This document shows positions 7,670 to 15,736 of a DNA stretch of 27,238 nt, one piece after another. How positions within the stretch are numbered: the stretch's first letter is position 1; each line of letters begins with the position of its first letter. Where the stretch lies: positions 1-27,238 of the forward strand of contig CALKUS010000046.1 of the NCBI GenBank assembly GCA_937996755.1. The letters run 5' to 3'. A program made the translations under genes and the position numbers. The stretch is from an uncultured Pseudomonadota bacterium. GTDB lineage: Bacteria; Pseudomonadota; Gammaproteobacteria; Xanthomonadales; Ahniellaceae. Under the pieces are notes generated by a model. The model made no database searches, was not told the DNA's origin, and saw nothing but the letters and a program-made list of their open reading frames with translations.

Positions 7670-8527
7670 CTAACGCGAGCGACGCTTGCGGCGCTTCGGT
7701 GTCGCAGCCTCGCCGCCGTCGCCGCGGCGACGCGCGAGGTGCGTGCGCAGGCGATTGCGTTCGCGCACCATGATCGCGACGCCGCCGATCGAGAGCACGC
7801 CGGCGACGACGGTCGCCCAGTTCACGAACGTCATCACGGCGCGCGCGCCATCGCTGCCGCCGCCGTGCCAGGCGATCGCACCGGCCAGCAGTACCAGTCC
7901 GATGCCGCGTCCGCCGGCGCGGAACTCGAGCTCGTCGTGGCCGCCGTCGTCGCGCCGGTGGGCGAGCAGGCCGACCAGCAACGACAGCACGGGCATCGCG
8001 AACAGCGCGATCAGCGACAGCCGTGCGCTGGCGGAGATCGCGATTGCGCCGGCGGCATCGAAACCGAACGCCGCTCGCTGCTTCCACAACAGCCAGGCAC
8101 CCAGTGTGCCGAATACGATGTCGCTCGCGGTGAGGCCGCCGGGCGACTTGCGCTCGAGCTGGTCGGCGGGGATCGAGTCGCGGCCGCCCGCGTCGGCGTC
8201 CAGCACGGCCCACACCAGGCGGTCGTCCTGCATCTTCTGGTAGTCGGACAGCATCCGCCCGCGCGCGAACAGCCAGCGCAGGCCGTCGATCGCGATCGAC
8301 GCGAAGATGCCGGCGACGAACACGAGCAGCATCTCGGTCGCGGTCCACTGCCAGTAGCGGAGCCCGAGCAGCCCCAGCGCGCCGACCAGCAGCCACTGCA
8401 GCACGTTCATCGCGACGCCGGCGAGGTACGTATCGTTGCGCCGCGCCAGCGCCGCCGCCGCCGCACGCTCGAACCGGCCGCGCAGCTGCGGCGTGATGGC
8501 GACCAACGTGCTGCGCTCTTCGTCCAC
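7670..8527 (-). CDS. Hypothetical six-segment membrane protein
   Basis: 285 residues if started at the GTG at 8527 (VDEERSTLVAITPQ). The open frame runs far upstream without stops because of GC content, but that part overlaps the next genes and is not coding. About 35 charged residues precede six hydrophobic segments. These include MNVLQWLLVGALGLLGLRYW, MLLVFVAGIFASIAIDGL, ASDIVFGTLGAWLLW, LSLIALFAMPVLSLLVGLL, GIGLVLLAGAIAW and VNWATVVAGVLSIGGVAIMV. A loop of about 50 polar residues lies between segments 2 and 3, and the C-terminus is very basic (ATPKRRKRRSR). I know no family for it. The start is uncertain, since no good ribosome binding site is present. Confidence 0.7.
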   Translation of the reverse strand: MDEERSTLVAITPQLRGRFERAAAAALARRNDTYLAGVAMNVLQWLLVGALGLLGLRYWQWTATEMLLVFVAGIFASIAIDGLRWLFARGRMLSDYQKMQDDRLVWAVLDADAGGRDSIPADQLERKSPGGLTASDIVFGTLGAWLLWKQRAAFGFDAAGAIAISASARLSLIALFAMPVLSLLVGLLAHRRDDGGHDELEFRAGGRGIGLVLLAGAIAWHGGGSDGARAVMTFVNWATVVAGVLSIGGVAIMVRERNRLRTHLARRRGDGGEAATPKRRKRRSR

Positions 8528-8715
8528 TTCAGCGCGTGTCCCGTGCGAAAGCGGGGATTGAACAGGGCATGGCGTATCGGCGGATGGAGCACCCTGGCCG
8601 AAACGGCGCTCGGCCGGCTGGCGAGCGACGAGAGTAATCGAGGCCGGTGTGAATGACGACTCGAATCGCCGGTTCACCCCGGCCCGGGTTGGTCCCGACG
8701 ACGACGGAGCCGCGC

Positions 8716-9144
8716 TCAGCGAATGACGACGGTGTCCCGCATCGGGCGGAACGCGTCGCCCGGCGGCCATTCCGTGCTCGGTGGCATCTGATCGAGCGCG
8801 ATGCGGTTGGCGGTCTTCGGCGTCGAGCGGTCGCTGGCGGCTTCGGCCGCCTGCTGCGTCGCCTTGTGCGGCACGCGGAACAGCGTGCCTGGCCGATAGA
8901 ACGACGAATGTTTCGTCCACTGCACGTGGCCGGACTTGGCGCTCGCCGCGATTCCCTTGCGGCCCGGACCGGGCCCTGCGAAGAGCGGCATCCAGAGCGC
9001 GTCCTTCGGGTTCGCCGCAACGCACACGTAGTACTGCTGGCTGAGCAGCTCCTCGTCGCCCGCACCCGCGAAGTGGGCGCCCTGGTCCGCAAGCGTCTGC
9101 GCGTCGAGCCTGAGCACGAGCCCGGGGGCGTGGATGTGGGGCAT
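8716..9144 (-). CDS. Hypothetical soluble protein of 142 residues
   Basis: Starts at ATG 9144 (MPHIHAPGLVLRLDAQ), supported by AGGA eight bases upstream. An earlier in-frame ATG at 9219 would add Arg/Pro-rich residues with no coding character. The protein has no signal peptide or membrane segment. Its middle contains EELLSQQYYVCVAANPKDAL and AGPGPGRKGI, followed by SGHVQWTKHSSFYRPG. The C-terminal third is polar (ANRIALDQMPPSTEWPPGD). I do not recognise the family. It lies upstream of the membrane-protein gene at 7670-8527 on the same strand, 188 bp apart, so co-transcription is possible but not shown. Confidence 0.65.
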   Translation of the reverse strand: MPHIHAPGLVLRLDAQTLADQGAHFAGAGDEELLSQQYYVCVAANPKDALWMPLFAGPGPGRKGIAASAKSGHVQWTKHSSFYRPGTLFRVPHKATQQAAEAASDRSTPKTANRIALDQMPPSTEWPPGDAFRPMRDTVVIR

Positions 9145-9383
9145 GGTCGGGGTCCTGGTAGGTGAACGAGGCAAGCGTGGCTCGCCGCGTTCGCGCAGCG
9201 CGCGGACGTGCTCGGGCAAACGCGCCGGTGTCGATCACCACCATAGTGGATGGGGCCGATCGAGGTCGGCATTTCGGACGAGCGGTCTGGCCGAGGTTCG
9301 AGCCCGTTGGGTCTTCCGGTGTCGCGACCGGCGCGGAGCGACGGATTGCTGCTACGGTGGGCAGCCCAGATGCGAGTACGCCC

Positions 9384-9689
9384 GTGGCCGACCTCAATTG
9401 CCTGATCTCCCGCGCCGGCCGCAACGCCGGGCTGCTGTCGGTTCGCGCGATCACGCGACAGGCGTTCGTGGCCTGGAAGGGCGTGCAGGCGGATCGCGAT
9501 TTCGAGCTCGAGGCGAGCTCGCGCGGCGAGCAGGTCAACGTCGTGCTGCGTTGTCCCGAGGCGAAAATGCCGGCCGCACTCGTCGCGCTCGATGCGGAGT
9601 TGACGAAGCTGCAATTGATCCGCGGCACGCCGCGTTCGTTCGCCGAGCCGTTCCCGGAGCGGCCGGGCTTCACGAAAACGCGGCGCTGA
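9384..9689 (+). CDS. Small hypothetical protein
   Basis: 101 residues from a GTG at 9384 (VADLNCLISRAGRNAG). The frame is open back to 9162, but the upstream residues look like translated intergenic DNA. The body has a plausible alternating pattern (FVAWKGVQADRDFELEASSR, then EQVNVVLRCPEAKMPAALVALDAELTKLQLI) of two or three strands and two helices. No known family or targeting signal is visible. It is divergent from the 142-residue protein at 9144 and convergent with the GFE-tailed protein ending at 9776. Start choice and even coding status are moderately uncertain. Confidence 0.5.
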   Translation: MADLNCLISRAGRNAGLLSVRAITRQAFVAWKGVQADRDFELEASSRGEQVNVVLRCPEAKMPAALVALDAELTKLQLIRGTPRSFAEPFPERPGFTKTRR

Positions 9690-9775
9690 CGCACGCCACA
9701 TCGCGAGCCGCCGCCGTGCCCGGGCCGCGCGGCGTGATGCAGGCGACGGTGCGCGACCTCGTGTTTCCCGGCCGG

Positions 9776-10360
9776 CTATTCGAAGCCGTTCGCGAACACG
9801 CTGTCCGCGATCGTGACGGTGGACGTCGGGATCGAAACGTCCTGCCCCAGGTTGATCACGCCGCCGTTCTGCAGCGTGACGTTGGCGCCGCCGTTGACGT
9901 TCGTGCGCCACTGGCCGCCGGTACCCGTGCCCGTGTAGGGCAACGCGAGCGTGCCGAGGTTGTTGTTGTCGGAGATCGGCAGCGGCGTGAGGCTGAACGG
10001 GCTGAACTGGCCGCGAAAATCCGCCGGTGTGTTGAAGCGCAGCGCGAGCTGTTGCGAGTTGGCGAAGAAGTACGTGGGGCTCGTGATGAGCACCCGATTG
10101 AGCCCGAGGTTCGGCGCGTCGAGCCTCGCTTCGATCACCGCGAACGCGCCGAGCGACGGCGACGGGTCCTGGTCTGCGGCAGCGGTGTCGACCAGGATGA
10201 TGAACCGGTGCGGGCCGGTCTGCGTATTGGCCGTGCCGTTGTAGGTCACGAACAGGTTGGGGAACGAGAACGTCACGGTGACCGGTGCTGCGCTCGCCAC
10301 GCCAGTGGCGCACGAGCCCGATGCGAACAACAACCAACCGAACAGGCGAAGACGAGGCAC
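9776..10360 (-). CDS. Secreted hypothetical protein with a VFANGFE tail
   Basis: 194 residues from a GTG start at 10360, chosen because AGGAG lies six bases upstream and a signal peptide begins there (PRLRLFGWLLFASGSCATGVASAAP). The open frame upstream is not coding. The mature protein is rich in Thr, Asn and Gly and looks like beta-strands (VTVTFSFPNLFVTYNG, HRFIILVDTAAAD, VNGGANVTLQNGG). It carries no enzymatic motif. It ends STVTIADSVFANGFE, the same C-terminal tail as the proteins at 1044-1685 and 22863-24557; here and at 22863 the stop is TAG. Export is well supported; function is unknown. Confidence 0.75.
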   Translation of the reverse strand: MPRLRLFGWLLFASGSCATGVASAAPVTVTFSFPNLFVTYNGTANTQTGPHRFIILVDTAAADQDPSPSLGAFAVIEARLDAPNLGLNRVLITSPTYFFANSQQLALRFNTPADFRGQFSPFSLTPLPISDNNNLGTLALPYTGTGTGGQWRTNVNGGANVTLQNGGVINLGQDVSIPTSTVTIADSVFANGFE

Positions 10361-10701
10361 GGCGCTCTCCTGGCAACCTGCGCGTCGTTCTACGTCGTGG
10401 CGCGCATCCGAACCGTGAACGCCACGACGCTTCCGCACGCTTGCGTCAGTCCTCGACTCCGTTGCGGAGGATCGCATCGGGCACGAAGCACCCGACCTCA
10501 TTGCCGTGGCATTGCCGGAGATGTCGACGCAGCCGCCGTCGCCCGCGACGGCCGCCACGCACCGGGATCCGGCGATGGAACGCGGTCGGGTCGTCGGCGT
10601 GGCGCAAATCCAGTCAGTACGCGTGCGCCTGCGCGCCGGATGCGGCGTGCAACGTCGCCCGAGCCGGGGCACGCAGCGCCGACGAGGGCATTGTGTGCTT
10701 C
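10361..10701. other. Intergenic region without a recognisable gene
   Basis: About 340 bp between the start of the GFE-tailed protein and the sigma-factor remnant. All three forward frames are open for long stretches, but none gives a protein resembling sigma region 2, which would be expected here if the sigma gene were whole. It may be decayed remains of that gene. I see no RNA gene or repeat. Confidence 0.4.
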
Positions 10702-10890
10702 GGCGACTTCGTCGCGGTGCGGCGGCTGCACCGCGCATTGCGGCAACCCTCCGACCGGCAGAGAATCGTCGAGCTGGCCTGCGTCCAGGCATGTCGCACC
10801 CGGAGCCGGCTGCGGCAACGGGATGGCCGATCGACACGGCCAGGTCCCGCGTACGTCGCGCGCTGGCGGTCCTGCGCAAGGAGCTGATCC
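10702..10890 (+). pseudogene. Frameshifted remnant of an ECF sigma factor (region 4)
   Basis: Two forward frames together spell a sigma-70 region 4. One frame gives RRLHRALRQPSDRQRIVELACVQ, ending at 10788. The other resumes at 10791 with MSHPEPAAATGWPIDTARSR followed by VRRALAVLRKEL. Joining them needs a single base inserted near 10789, where CAGGCATG would be CAGGGCATG, giving the usual V-Q-G-M-S-H-P-E helix-turn-helix entry. After the junction the frame has no stop before the next gene, so a second indel near the end is likely. Region 2 is not found upstream. The next gene encodes a ChrR-like cupin, and such proteins usually follow an ECF sigma gene. A sequencing error in the G-run is the main alternative, but the missing region 2 argues for real decay. 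Confidence 0.65.
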
Positions 10891-10893
10891 CGG

Positions 10894-11421
10894 ATGAACA
10901 CCGTTGGCGCTACGCCCGAAGACATCAGCGCGATCGGCGATGCGTTGGCGGCAGCCATTGCGCAGAACGTCGAGCCGCGGCGCCTGCTCGACGCGGCCGA
11001 CAAGCGGCGCCTGTTCGATCGCATCGGCGCAGGCCTCGGCTTCGGCGACCAGCATCGCTACCTGCCGGCGCGCGATGGCGACTGGCGCGTCCTCGCCGAG
11101 CGCGTCTACCTCAAGGTGCTGCAGCGCGACGACGAATCCGGCATCGCGACGTACCTCGTCCGCTACAGCCCCGGCACGCAGTTTCCCGTGCACCCGCAGC
11201 GCACGACCGAAGAATGCCTGCTCGTCGCGGGCGACCTGCGCATCGGCGACGTCGACATGAAGCCCGGTGACCTGCAGATCGCCGTGCCGGGAATCCCGCA
11301 TGGCCCGCTGATTTCGCAGAACGGCGCGCTCGTGTTCGTGCGCGGCGTGCTGTCGCGCGTGCCCGAGCGCATCGCCGACGAGGCGTTCGACGTGCTGCCG
11401 CCGCTGTCGGCACCGCGTTGA
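10894..11421 (+). CDS. ChrR-like cupin-domain protein (anti-sigma factor type)
   Basis: 175 residues from ATG 10894, with AAGGAG (10878-10883) ten bases upstream. The C-terminal cupin (about residues 60-165) follows the ChrR pattern: DGDWRVLAERVYLKVLQRD, then YLVRYSPGTQFPVHPQRTTE, a LLVAGDLRIGDVDMKPGD turn and a GIPHGPLIS strand. Likely metal ligands are H100, E106 or E107, and H136; the second histidine of the usual H-x-H is a glutamine (Q102). In ChrR a zinc-binding N-terminal domain with H-x3-C-x2-C holds the sigma factor. Here the N-terminal 55 residues have no cysteine, so that domain is absent or replaced. It directly follows the broken sigma remnant. It may be an orphaned sensor or a stand-alone cupin. 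Confidence 0.75.
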   Translation: MNTVGATPEDISAIGDALAAAIAQNVEPRRLLDAADKRRLFDRIGAGLGFGDQHRYLPARDGDWRVLAERVYLKVLQRDDESGIATYLVRYSPGTQFPVHPQRTTEECLLVAGDLRIGDVDMKPGDLQIAVPGIPHGPLISQNGALVFVRGVLSRVPERIADEAFDVLPPLSAPR

Positions 11422-11527
11422 CGGCGCACGCGGCGAGCGGTTCGCGGCACGCCGGGTGACCGGCCGATAGGCACGGGCGACCCGTTCGTGCGGTAATCGC
11501 GCGTCCCCAGCGCGACACGTCGTGACG

Positions 11528-12946
11528 ATGAGCTCCGGACCACCGATGACCGAAACCGCGGGTCGCTCCGCGTTCGCCGAGCTGCGCGAAGCGCTGCGCG
11601 GCACGAACGCGGACTACACGAAGATCCCGCTGCGTCGCGCCGTGTTCCTGCTCGCGGTGCCGATGGTGCTCGAGCTCGTGCTCGAGTCGACGTTCGCGGT
11701 GATCGACATCTTCTTCGTCGGCAAGCTCGGTCCCTCGGCCGTCGCGACCGTCGGTCTCACGGAGACGATGCTGTTCCTGCTCTACGCGATCGCCATGGGC
11801 CTCGCGATGGCGATCACCGCGGTCGTCGCGCGTCGCATCGGCGAGGGCGAGCGCGAAGCAGCCGCGGTGACCGCCGTGCAGGCGATCTGGCTCGCGCTGG
11901 CCGTGTCGGTGCCGTTCTCGATCGCGGGCATCGTGTTCGCGCAGGACCTGTTGCGCCTGATGGGCGCCGATGCCTGGACGCTCGAGCACGGTTATCCGTA
12001 CATGCAGTGGGCATTGGGCGGAAACGCCGTGATCCTGCTGCTGTTCACGATCAACGCCATCTTCCGCGGCGCCGGCGACGCGGCCGCGGCCATGCGCGTG
12101 CTGTGGTTCGCGAACGGCATCAACATCGTGCTCGATCCGATCCTGATCTTCGGGTTCGGGACGATCCCGGCGTTCGGCGTCGAAGGCGCCGCGATGGCGA
12201 CCACCATCGGTCGCGGCTGCGGCGTGCTGCTGCAGCTCTGGATCCTGTTCCGCGGCGGCGAGCACCTGCGCGTGGCGCGCACGCACCTGCGCTGGCACGC
12301 GGACATCGCGCTGAACATCGTGCGCACGTCGCTCGGCGGCATCGGCCAGATGATCGTCGCGATGACGTCGTGGATCTTCCTCATGCGCATCCTCTCGGGC
12401 ATCGGCAGCGAGGCCGTCGCCGGCGCCACCATCACGATCCGCATCATGATGTTCACGATGATGCCGGCCTGGGGCATGGCGAACGCCGCTGCGACGCTGG
12501 TCGGCCAGAACCTCGGTGCGCAGAAGCCCGAACGGGCCGAAGCCGCCGTGTGGCGCATCGGCGGCTACAACATGGCGTACCTGCTGCTGGTGGCGGTCGT
12601 GTACTTCTCGCTGCCGCGCGAGCTGATGGGCATCTTCACGGACGACGCAACCGTCGTCGCGATCGGCGCCGAGTGGCTGCGCATCTTCTCGTACTCGTTG
12701 TTCGTCTACGGCTGGTGGATGGTGTCGGTCCAGGCGTTCAACGGCGCCGGCGACACGATGACGCCGACCTGGATCAACGTCGTATTCTTCTGGCTGGTCC
12801 AGATCCCGCTGTCGTGGTTGCTCGCCGTGAAGATGGACTGGCAGCACTCGGGCGTGTTCTGGGGCACGTTCTTCTCCGAGACCGCCGTGGGCCTGTTCAC
12901 GCTCTGGCTGTTCTCGCGCGGCCGTTGGAAGACGGCCCAGGTCTGA
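11528..12946 (+). CDS. MATE-family multidrug/cation antiporter
   Basis: About 472 residues, the usual MATE length (450-480). The start is ambiguous: ATG 11528, GTG 11522 or ATG 11546, none with a good ribosome binding site. The protein shows twelve membrane segments in two related halves. The N-terminal half has LAVPMVLELVLESTFAVIDI, FFVGKLGPSAVATVGLTETM and a cytoplasmic ARRIGEGEREAA loop. The second half begins near LNIVRTSLGGIGQMIVAMTS and contains WGMANAAATLVGQNLGAQKP, the conserved Q-N-L-G-A region. The family exports cationic drugs and metabolites in exchange for Na+ or H+ across the inner membrane. The yjdM gene starts 15 bp downstream and is probably co-transcribed. The substrate cannot be told. 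Confidence 0.93.
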   Translation: MSSGPPMTETAGRSAFAELREALRGTNADYTKIPLRRAVFLLAVPMVLELVLESTFAVIDIFFVGKLGPSAVATVGLTETMLFLLYAIAMGLAMAITAVVARRIGEGEREAAAVTAVQAIWLALAVSVPFSIAGIVFAQDLLRLMGADAWTLEHGYPYMQWALGGNAVILLLFTINAIFRGAGDAAAAMRVLWFANGINIVLDPILIFGFGTIPAFGVEGAAMATTIGRGCGVLLQLWILFRGGEHLRVARTHLRWHADIALNIVRTSLGGIGQMIVAMTSWIFLMRILSGIGSEAVAGATITIRIMMFTMMPAWGMANAAATLVGQNLGAQKPERAEAAVWRIGGYNMAYLLLVAVVYFSLPRELMGIFTDDATVVAIGAEWLRIFSYSLFVYGWWMVSVQAFNGAGDTMTPTWINVVFFWLVQIPLSWLLAVKMDWQHSGVFWGTFFSETAVGLFTLWLFSRGRWKTAQV

Positions 12947-12961
12947 TCCGGGAATCCATCG

Positions 12962-13300
12962 ATGAGCGAGTTGCCGAGCTGCCCGAAATGCAGATCCACC
13001 TTCACCTACGAGGACGGCGAATCGCTGGTCTGCCCGGAGTGCGGGCACGAATGGCAGGTCGGCGTGAGCGACGCGCAACCGGACCAGCGCGTGGTGAAGG
13101 ATGCGAACGGCAACGTGCTCGTCGACGGCGACAGCGTCACCGTCATCAAGGACCTGAAGGTGAAGGGCAGCTCGCTCGTCGTGAAGGTGGGCACGAAGGT
13201 GAAGAACATCCGGCTGGTCGACGGCGACCACGACATCGACTGCAGGATCGAAGGCATCGGGCCGATGAAGCTGAAGTCGGAGTTCGTCAGGAAGTCCTGA
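12962..13300 (+). CDS. yjdM: Zinc-ribbon protein YjdM (PhnA-like)
   Basis: 112 residues, almost the same length as E. coli YjdM (formerly PhnA). The N-terminal zinc ribbon has C7-x2-C10 (LPSCPKCRS) and C24-x2-C27 (LVCPECGHEW). It is followed by the family's beta-rich domain: VVKDANGNVLVDGDSVTVIK, DLKVKGSSLVVKVGTKVKNI, and DIDCRIEGIGPMKLKSEFV. The name PhnA came from an early link to phosphonate use that does not hold for this family; the cellular role is unclear. The gene lies 15 bp after the MATE exporter on the same strand, with GGGAA seven bases before the ATG. Confidence 0.93.
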   Translation: MSELPSCPKCRSTFTYEDGESLVCPECGHEWQVGVSDAQPDQRVVKDANGNVLVDGDSVTVIKDLKVKGSSLVVKVGTKVKNIRLVDGDHDIDCRIEGIGPMKLKSEFVRKS

Positions 13301-13312
13301 GCGCACGCGCAC

Positions 13313-13318
13313 TACACT
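13313..13318 (+). promoter_or_regulatory. Possible -10 element for a leaderless methyltransferase mRNA
   Basis: TACACT ends 7 bp before the ATG at 13326, with no Shine-Dalgarno sequence between them. A -10 at this distance would place the transcription start at or next to the A of the start codon. No clear -35 is seen, so this is tentative. Confidence 0.3.
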
Positions 13319-13325
13319 CGCGCGC

Positions 13326-14180
13326 ATGAACACGTTGCCTGCCGACTTCGTCGGCGCGGACTACCTCGAGCTCCATCCCGACGTGCGCGCAGCCGGCGTC
13401 GATCCCGCGTGGCATTACCTCGAGTACGGCATGCGCGAAGGCCGGCGTTATCGGCCCGAACCGCGCGAGCTGCTGCCGAAGCTGGATGGTCATTACGACA
13501 GCGACGGGCTGCGCACGTGGCACAACCACGATTTCATGGCCGACCCGGCGTTCGTCGCGGCGTACGAGCGCGGCCTCGCGGCGTCCGGCGTCGACTACGG
13601 CTTCCACTGGCGCGTGCACATCGCGCTGTGGGCCGCGCGCTCGGCCGCACGCGTACCCGGTGATTTCGTCGAGTGCGGCGTGAACCGCGGCTTCATGAGC
13701 TCCGCGATCATGCACGCGCTCGACTGGAACGCGACGGGCCGCACGTACTGGCTGTTCGACACGTTCGCGGGGCTCGACACGCGGCAGGTCAGCGACGTCG
13801 AGCGCAGTGGCGGCGTGCTCGAACGCAACAGCAGGGAGCTCGAGAGCGGCTTCTACACCACCGACATCGACACCGTGCGGCGCAACTTCGCCGAGTGGCC
13901 GCGCGCGCGGATCGTCGTGGGTGCGGTGCCCGGGACGCTCGAGCAACTGGCGGCCGAGCGCATCGCGTTCCTGCACCTCGACATGAATTGCGCGGAGCCG
14001 GAAGTCGCGGCGATCGACCAGCTGTGGAAGCGGCTGTCGCCGGGCGCGGTCGTGCTGCTCGACGACTACGCGTACCGGGGCTACCAGCCGCAGAAGGACG
14101 GCCTGGACGCATGGGCCGCGCGCACTGGCGTGCCCATCGCGAGCCTGCCGACCGGGCAAGGCCTGGTCGTCAAGGCCTGA
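13326..14180 (+). CDS. TylF/MycF-type SAM-dependent methyltransferase with an N-terminal DPD-YL-like module
   Basis: 284 residues from ATG 13326. From about residue 65 the sequence follows the TylF/MycF O-methyltransferase family: a helical lid (DPAFVAAYERGLAASG), the SAM-binding loop GDFVECGVNRGF (112-123), YWLFDTFAGLD (141-151), LHLDMNCAEPEVAAIDQLW with acidic residues that could bind Mg2+, and GAVVLLDDYAYRGYQPQKDG. Family members methylate sugar hydroxyls of macrolides or polysaccharides. The first 45 residues are different: DYLELHPDVRAAGVDPAWHY followed by LEYGMREGRRYRP. This resembles a short module otherwise found at the ends of glycosyltransferases and surface-polysaccharide enzymes. 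No glycosyltransferase is nearby. There is no ribosome binding site, and a TACACT at 13313 suggests a leaderless transcript. Confidence 0.88.
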   Translation: MNTLPADFVGADYLELHPDVRAAGVDPAWHYLEYGMREGRRYRPEPRELLPKLDGHYDSDGLRTWHNHDFMADPAFVAAYERGLAASGVDYGFHWRVHIALWAARSAARVPGDFVECGVNRGFMSSAIMHALDWNATGRTYWLFDTFAGLDTRQVSDVERSGGVLERNSRELESGFYTTDIDTVRRNFAEWPRARIVVGAVPGTLEQLAAERIAFLHLDMNCAEPEVAAIDQLWKRLSPGAVVLLDDYAYRGYQPQKDGLDAWAARTGVPIASLPTGQGLVVKA

Positions 14181-14192
14181 CGTCCTGCCGCA

Positions 14193-14618
14193 TCAGAACA
14201 CGCGTAGCGCCGCGCGGATCGCGAGCGCGAACAATACGATGGACGACACGGCGAACAGCGCGAAGCGGACGCGGATCGCATTGACCAGGGCCTGCTGCAG
14301 GCTGTGCACCACGCGCAGCCCGACGTAGGACCACGCGAGCGCGACGCTCGCCGTCGACGCGTCGCCGAGCACCGCGAGCACCAGCACGACCGGATAGAAG
14401 ATCGTCGGCTGCTCGAGCAGGTGGTTGTAGTTGTCGGCCTTCCAGCGCACGCGTGCCGGCAGCGTGGCCATCTGCTCGCCACGTGGCGCCATCGGGTCGA
14501 GCTCCATCCGCGCCCGCACGATCGCCGGGATGCGCGTCGCGTACATCCACGCCCAGATCACCGCCGTCCACAGCACGAGCGCAATCGCCGGGGCGAGCAT
14601 TTCCGTTGCAGGGGCCAT
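14193..14618 (-). CDS. MAPEG-family membrane protein
   Basis: 141 residues from ATG 14618, the usual MAPEG length. Four membrane segments are visible: MLAPAIALVLWTAVIWAWMY, then a cytoplasmic loop holding RWKADNYNHLLEQPTIFYPV, followed by LVLAVLGDASTASVALAWSY, a basic VGLRVVHSLQQALVNAIRVR stretch, and FALFAVSSIVLFALAIRAAL. The N-x-x-E-x-P-x-x-[FY] block (NHLLEQPTIFY) and V-x-x-R-x-x-H-S-x-x-Q are family signatures. MAPEG proteins include microsomal glutathione transferases and eicosanoid enzymes. Bacterial members of this shape are mostly uncharacterised inner-membrane trimers. The stop is 12 bp from the convergent methyltransferase stop. The gene is divergent from the metallo-beta-lactamase-fold gene at 14778. 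Confidence 0.88.
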   Translation of the reverse strand: MAPATEMLAPAIALVLWTAVIWAWMYATRIPAIVRARMELDPMAPRGEQMATLPARVRWKADNYNHLLEQPTIFYPVVLVLAVLGDASTASVALAWSYVGLRVVHSLQQALVNAIRVRFALFAVSSIVLFALAIRAALRVF

Positions 14619-14777
14619 CGTGTACTCTGCATCTGAAGGACGCCCCGAGTATCTGCCCAATGCGCGAAGACGACACGAGGTGGATTCCGTCACCGTGGCG
14701 GTCCTCGCTCCGGCGCATTCGCGATCGCCATGAAGTAGCCTTGCGCGTCGGCGCCGGGACCGGCGAAGGGGATCGCG

Positions 14778-15716
14778 ATGAAGCGGGTACTGCGCGTGGT
14801 GTTGCTGCTCGTGCTGGTCGCAGGCGGCGCTCTGTTCTGGTCGTTCCTGCCGGCGAACCTGCCGATGCCCGCACCGATCGCCGACGCGCTGCCACCGGCT
14901 TCGCCGCCGGCCGGCATGTCGATCAGCGTGCTCGACACCGGCAGCATCCAGTCGCGCGCCGTGCTCGCGTTCCGCGGCGGCGCGTTCGGCGACGAGCGCA
15001 CCTTCGCGATGGCGCCGATCCTCGTGCGCCATCCGCGTGGCGACCTGCTGATCGATGCGGGCTTCGGGCGCGATATCGACGCGCACGTGAAGACGATGCC
15101 GTGGCTCGGCCGGATGCTCACCGACTACACCAAGGGCAGGCCGGCCGGCGAGCAACTGGCCGGAGCGGGGATGTCGCCCGCGTCGCTGAAGGGCGTGCTC
15201 ATCACGCATGCGCATTACGACCACGTCAGTGGCCTCGACAGCCTCGCCGGCGCGCCGGTGTGGGTGAACGACGCCGAGCGCGCGTTCATCGACGGCGACG
15301 CGCCGCAGGCGGCGCTCATGCGCAGCTTCCAGTCGCTCGACTACCACGCGTACGCGTTCGACGGCGGCCCCTACCTCGGTTTCCCGCGGAGCCACGACGT
15401 GTGGGGCGACGGCTCCGTCGTCGTCGTGCCGGCGCCCGGACACACGCCCGGGTCCGTCGTCGTGTTCCTGGCCCTGCCGTCGGGCAAGCGCTACGCGCTG
15501 CTCGGCGACCTGGTGTGGGCGATGGAAGGCATCACGCTGCCTGCGGAACGTCCGTGGCTACCGCGCTGGCTGATCGGCGAGGACGCCGCGCAGGTGCGCG
15601 AGAACGTCACGCGACTCGCCGCGATCCACGCGCGCTACCCGGAGATCGAGCTGGTGCCCGCGCACGACATGCGCGCGCTCGCGACGTTGCCGCACTTTCC
15701 GGCGAGTGGCGGATAG
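14778..15716 (+). CDS. Membrane-anchored or exported metallo-beta-lactamase-fold hydrolase
   Basis: 312 residues from ATG 14778, with GAAGGGG six bases upstream. The N-terminus (KRVLRVVLLLVLVAGGALFW) is a signal anchor or uncleaved signal. The zinc site of the fold is complete: THAHYDH at 143-149 (H144, H146, D148, H149), PAPGHTPGS at 218-226 with H222, GD with D244, and a late histidine in PAHDM (H296). This matches the glyoxalase II / N-acyl-homoserine-lactonase-like branch that hydrolyses thioesters or lactones. The segment SIQSRAVLAFRGGAFGDERT before the active site is unusual for lactonases, so the substrate is open. Placement outside the inner membrane is inferred from the N-terminus. 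It ends 20 bp before the convergent SEC-C gene. Confidence 0.88.
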   Translation: MKRVLRVVLLLVLVAGGALFWSFLPANLPMPAPIADALPPASPPAGMSISVLDTGSIQSRAVLAFRGGAFGDERTFAMAPILVRHPRGDLLIDAGFGRDIDAHVKTMPWLGRMLTDYTKGRPAGEQLAGAGMSPASLKGVLITHAHYDHVSGLDSLAGAPVWVNDAERAFIDGDAPQAALMRSFQSLDYHAYAFDGGPYLGFPRSHDVWGDGSVVVVPAPGHTPGSVVVFLALPSGKRYALLGDLVWAMEGITLPAERPWLPRWLIGEDAAQVRENVTRLAAIHARYPEIELVPAHDMRALATLPHFPASGG

Positions 15717-15736
15717 GTCGCGATCAGGGGCAAACG

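Noticed and set aside
10285..10887. An apparently intact 200-residue + strand ORF ahead of the cupin gene
   Set aside because: Only its stretch before 10789 resembles a protein family (sigma region 4). The homology then jumps to another frame, so the ORF as a whole is not a real gene.
11111..13333. A 740-residue open frame on the - strand opposite the MATE and yjdM genes
   Set aside because: His/Arg/Asp-rich shadow frame without membrane segments or motifs; the + strand genes are clear family members.
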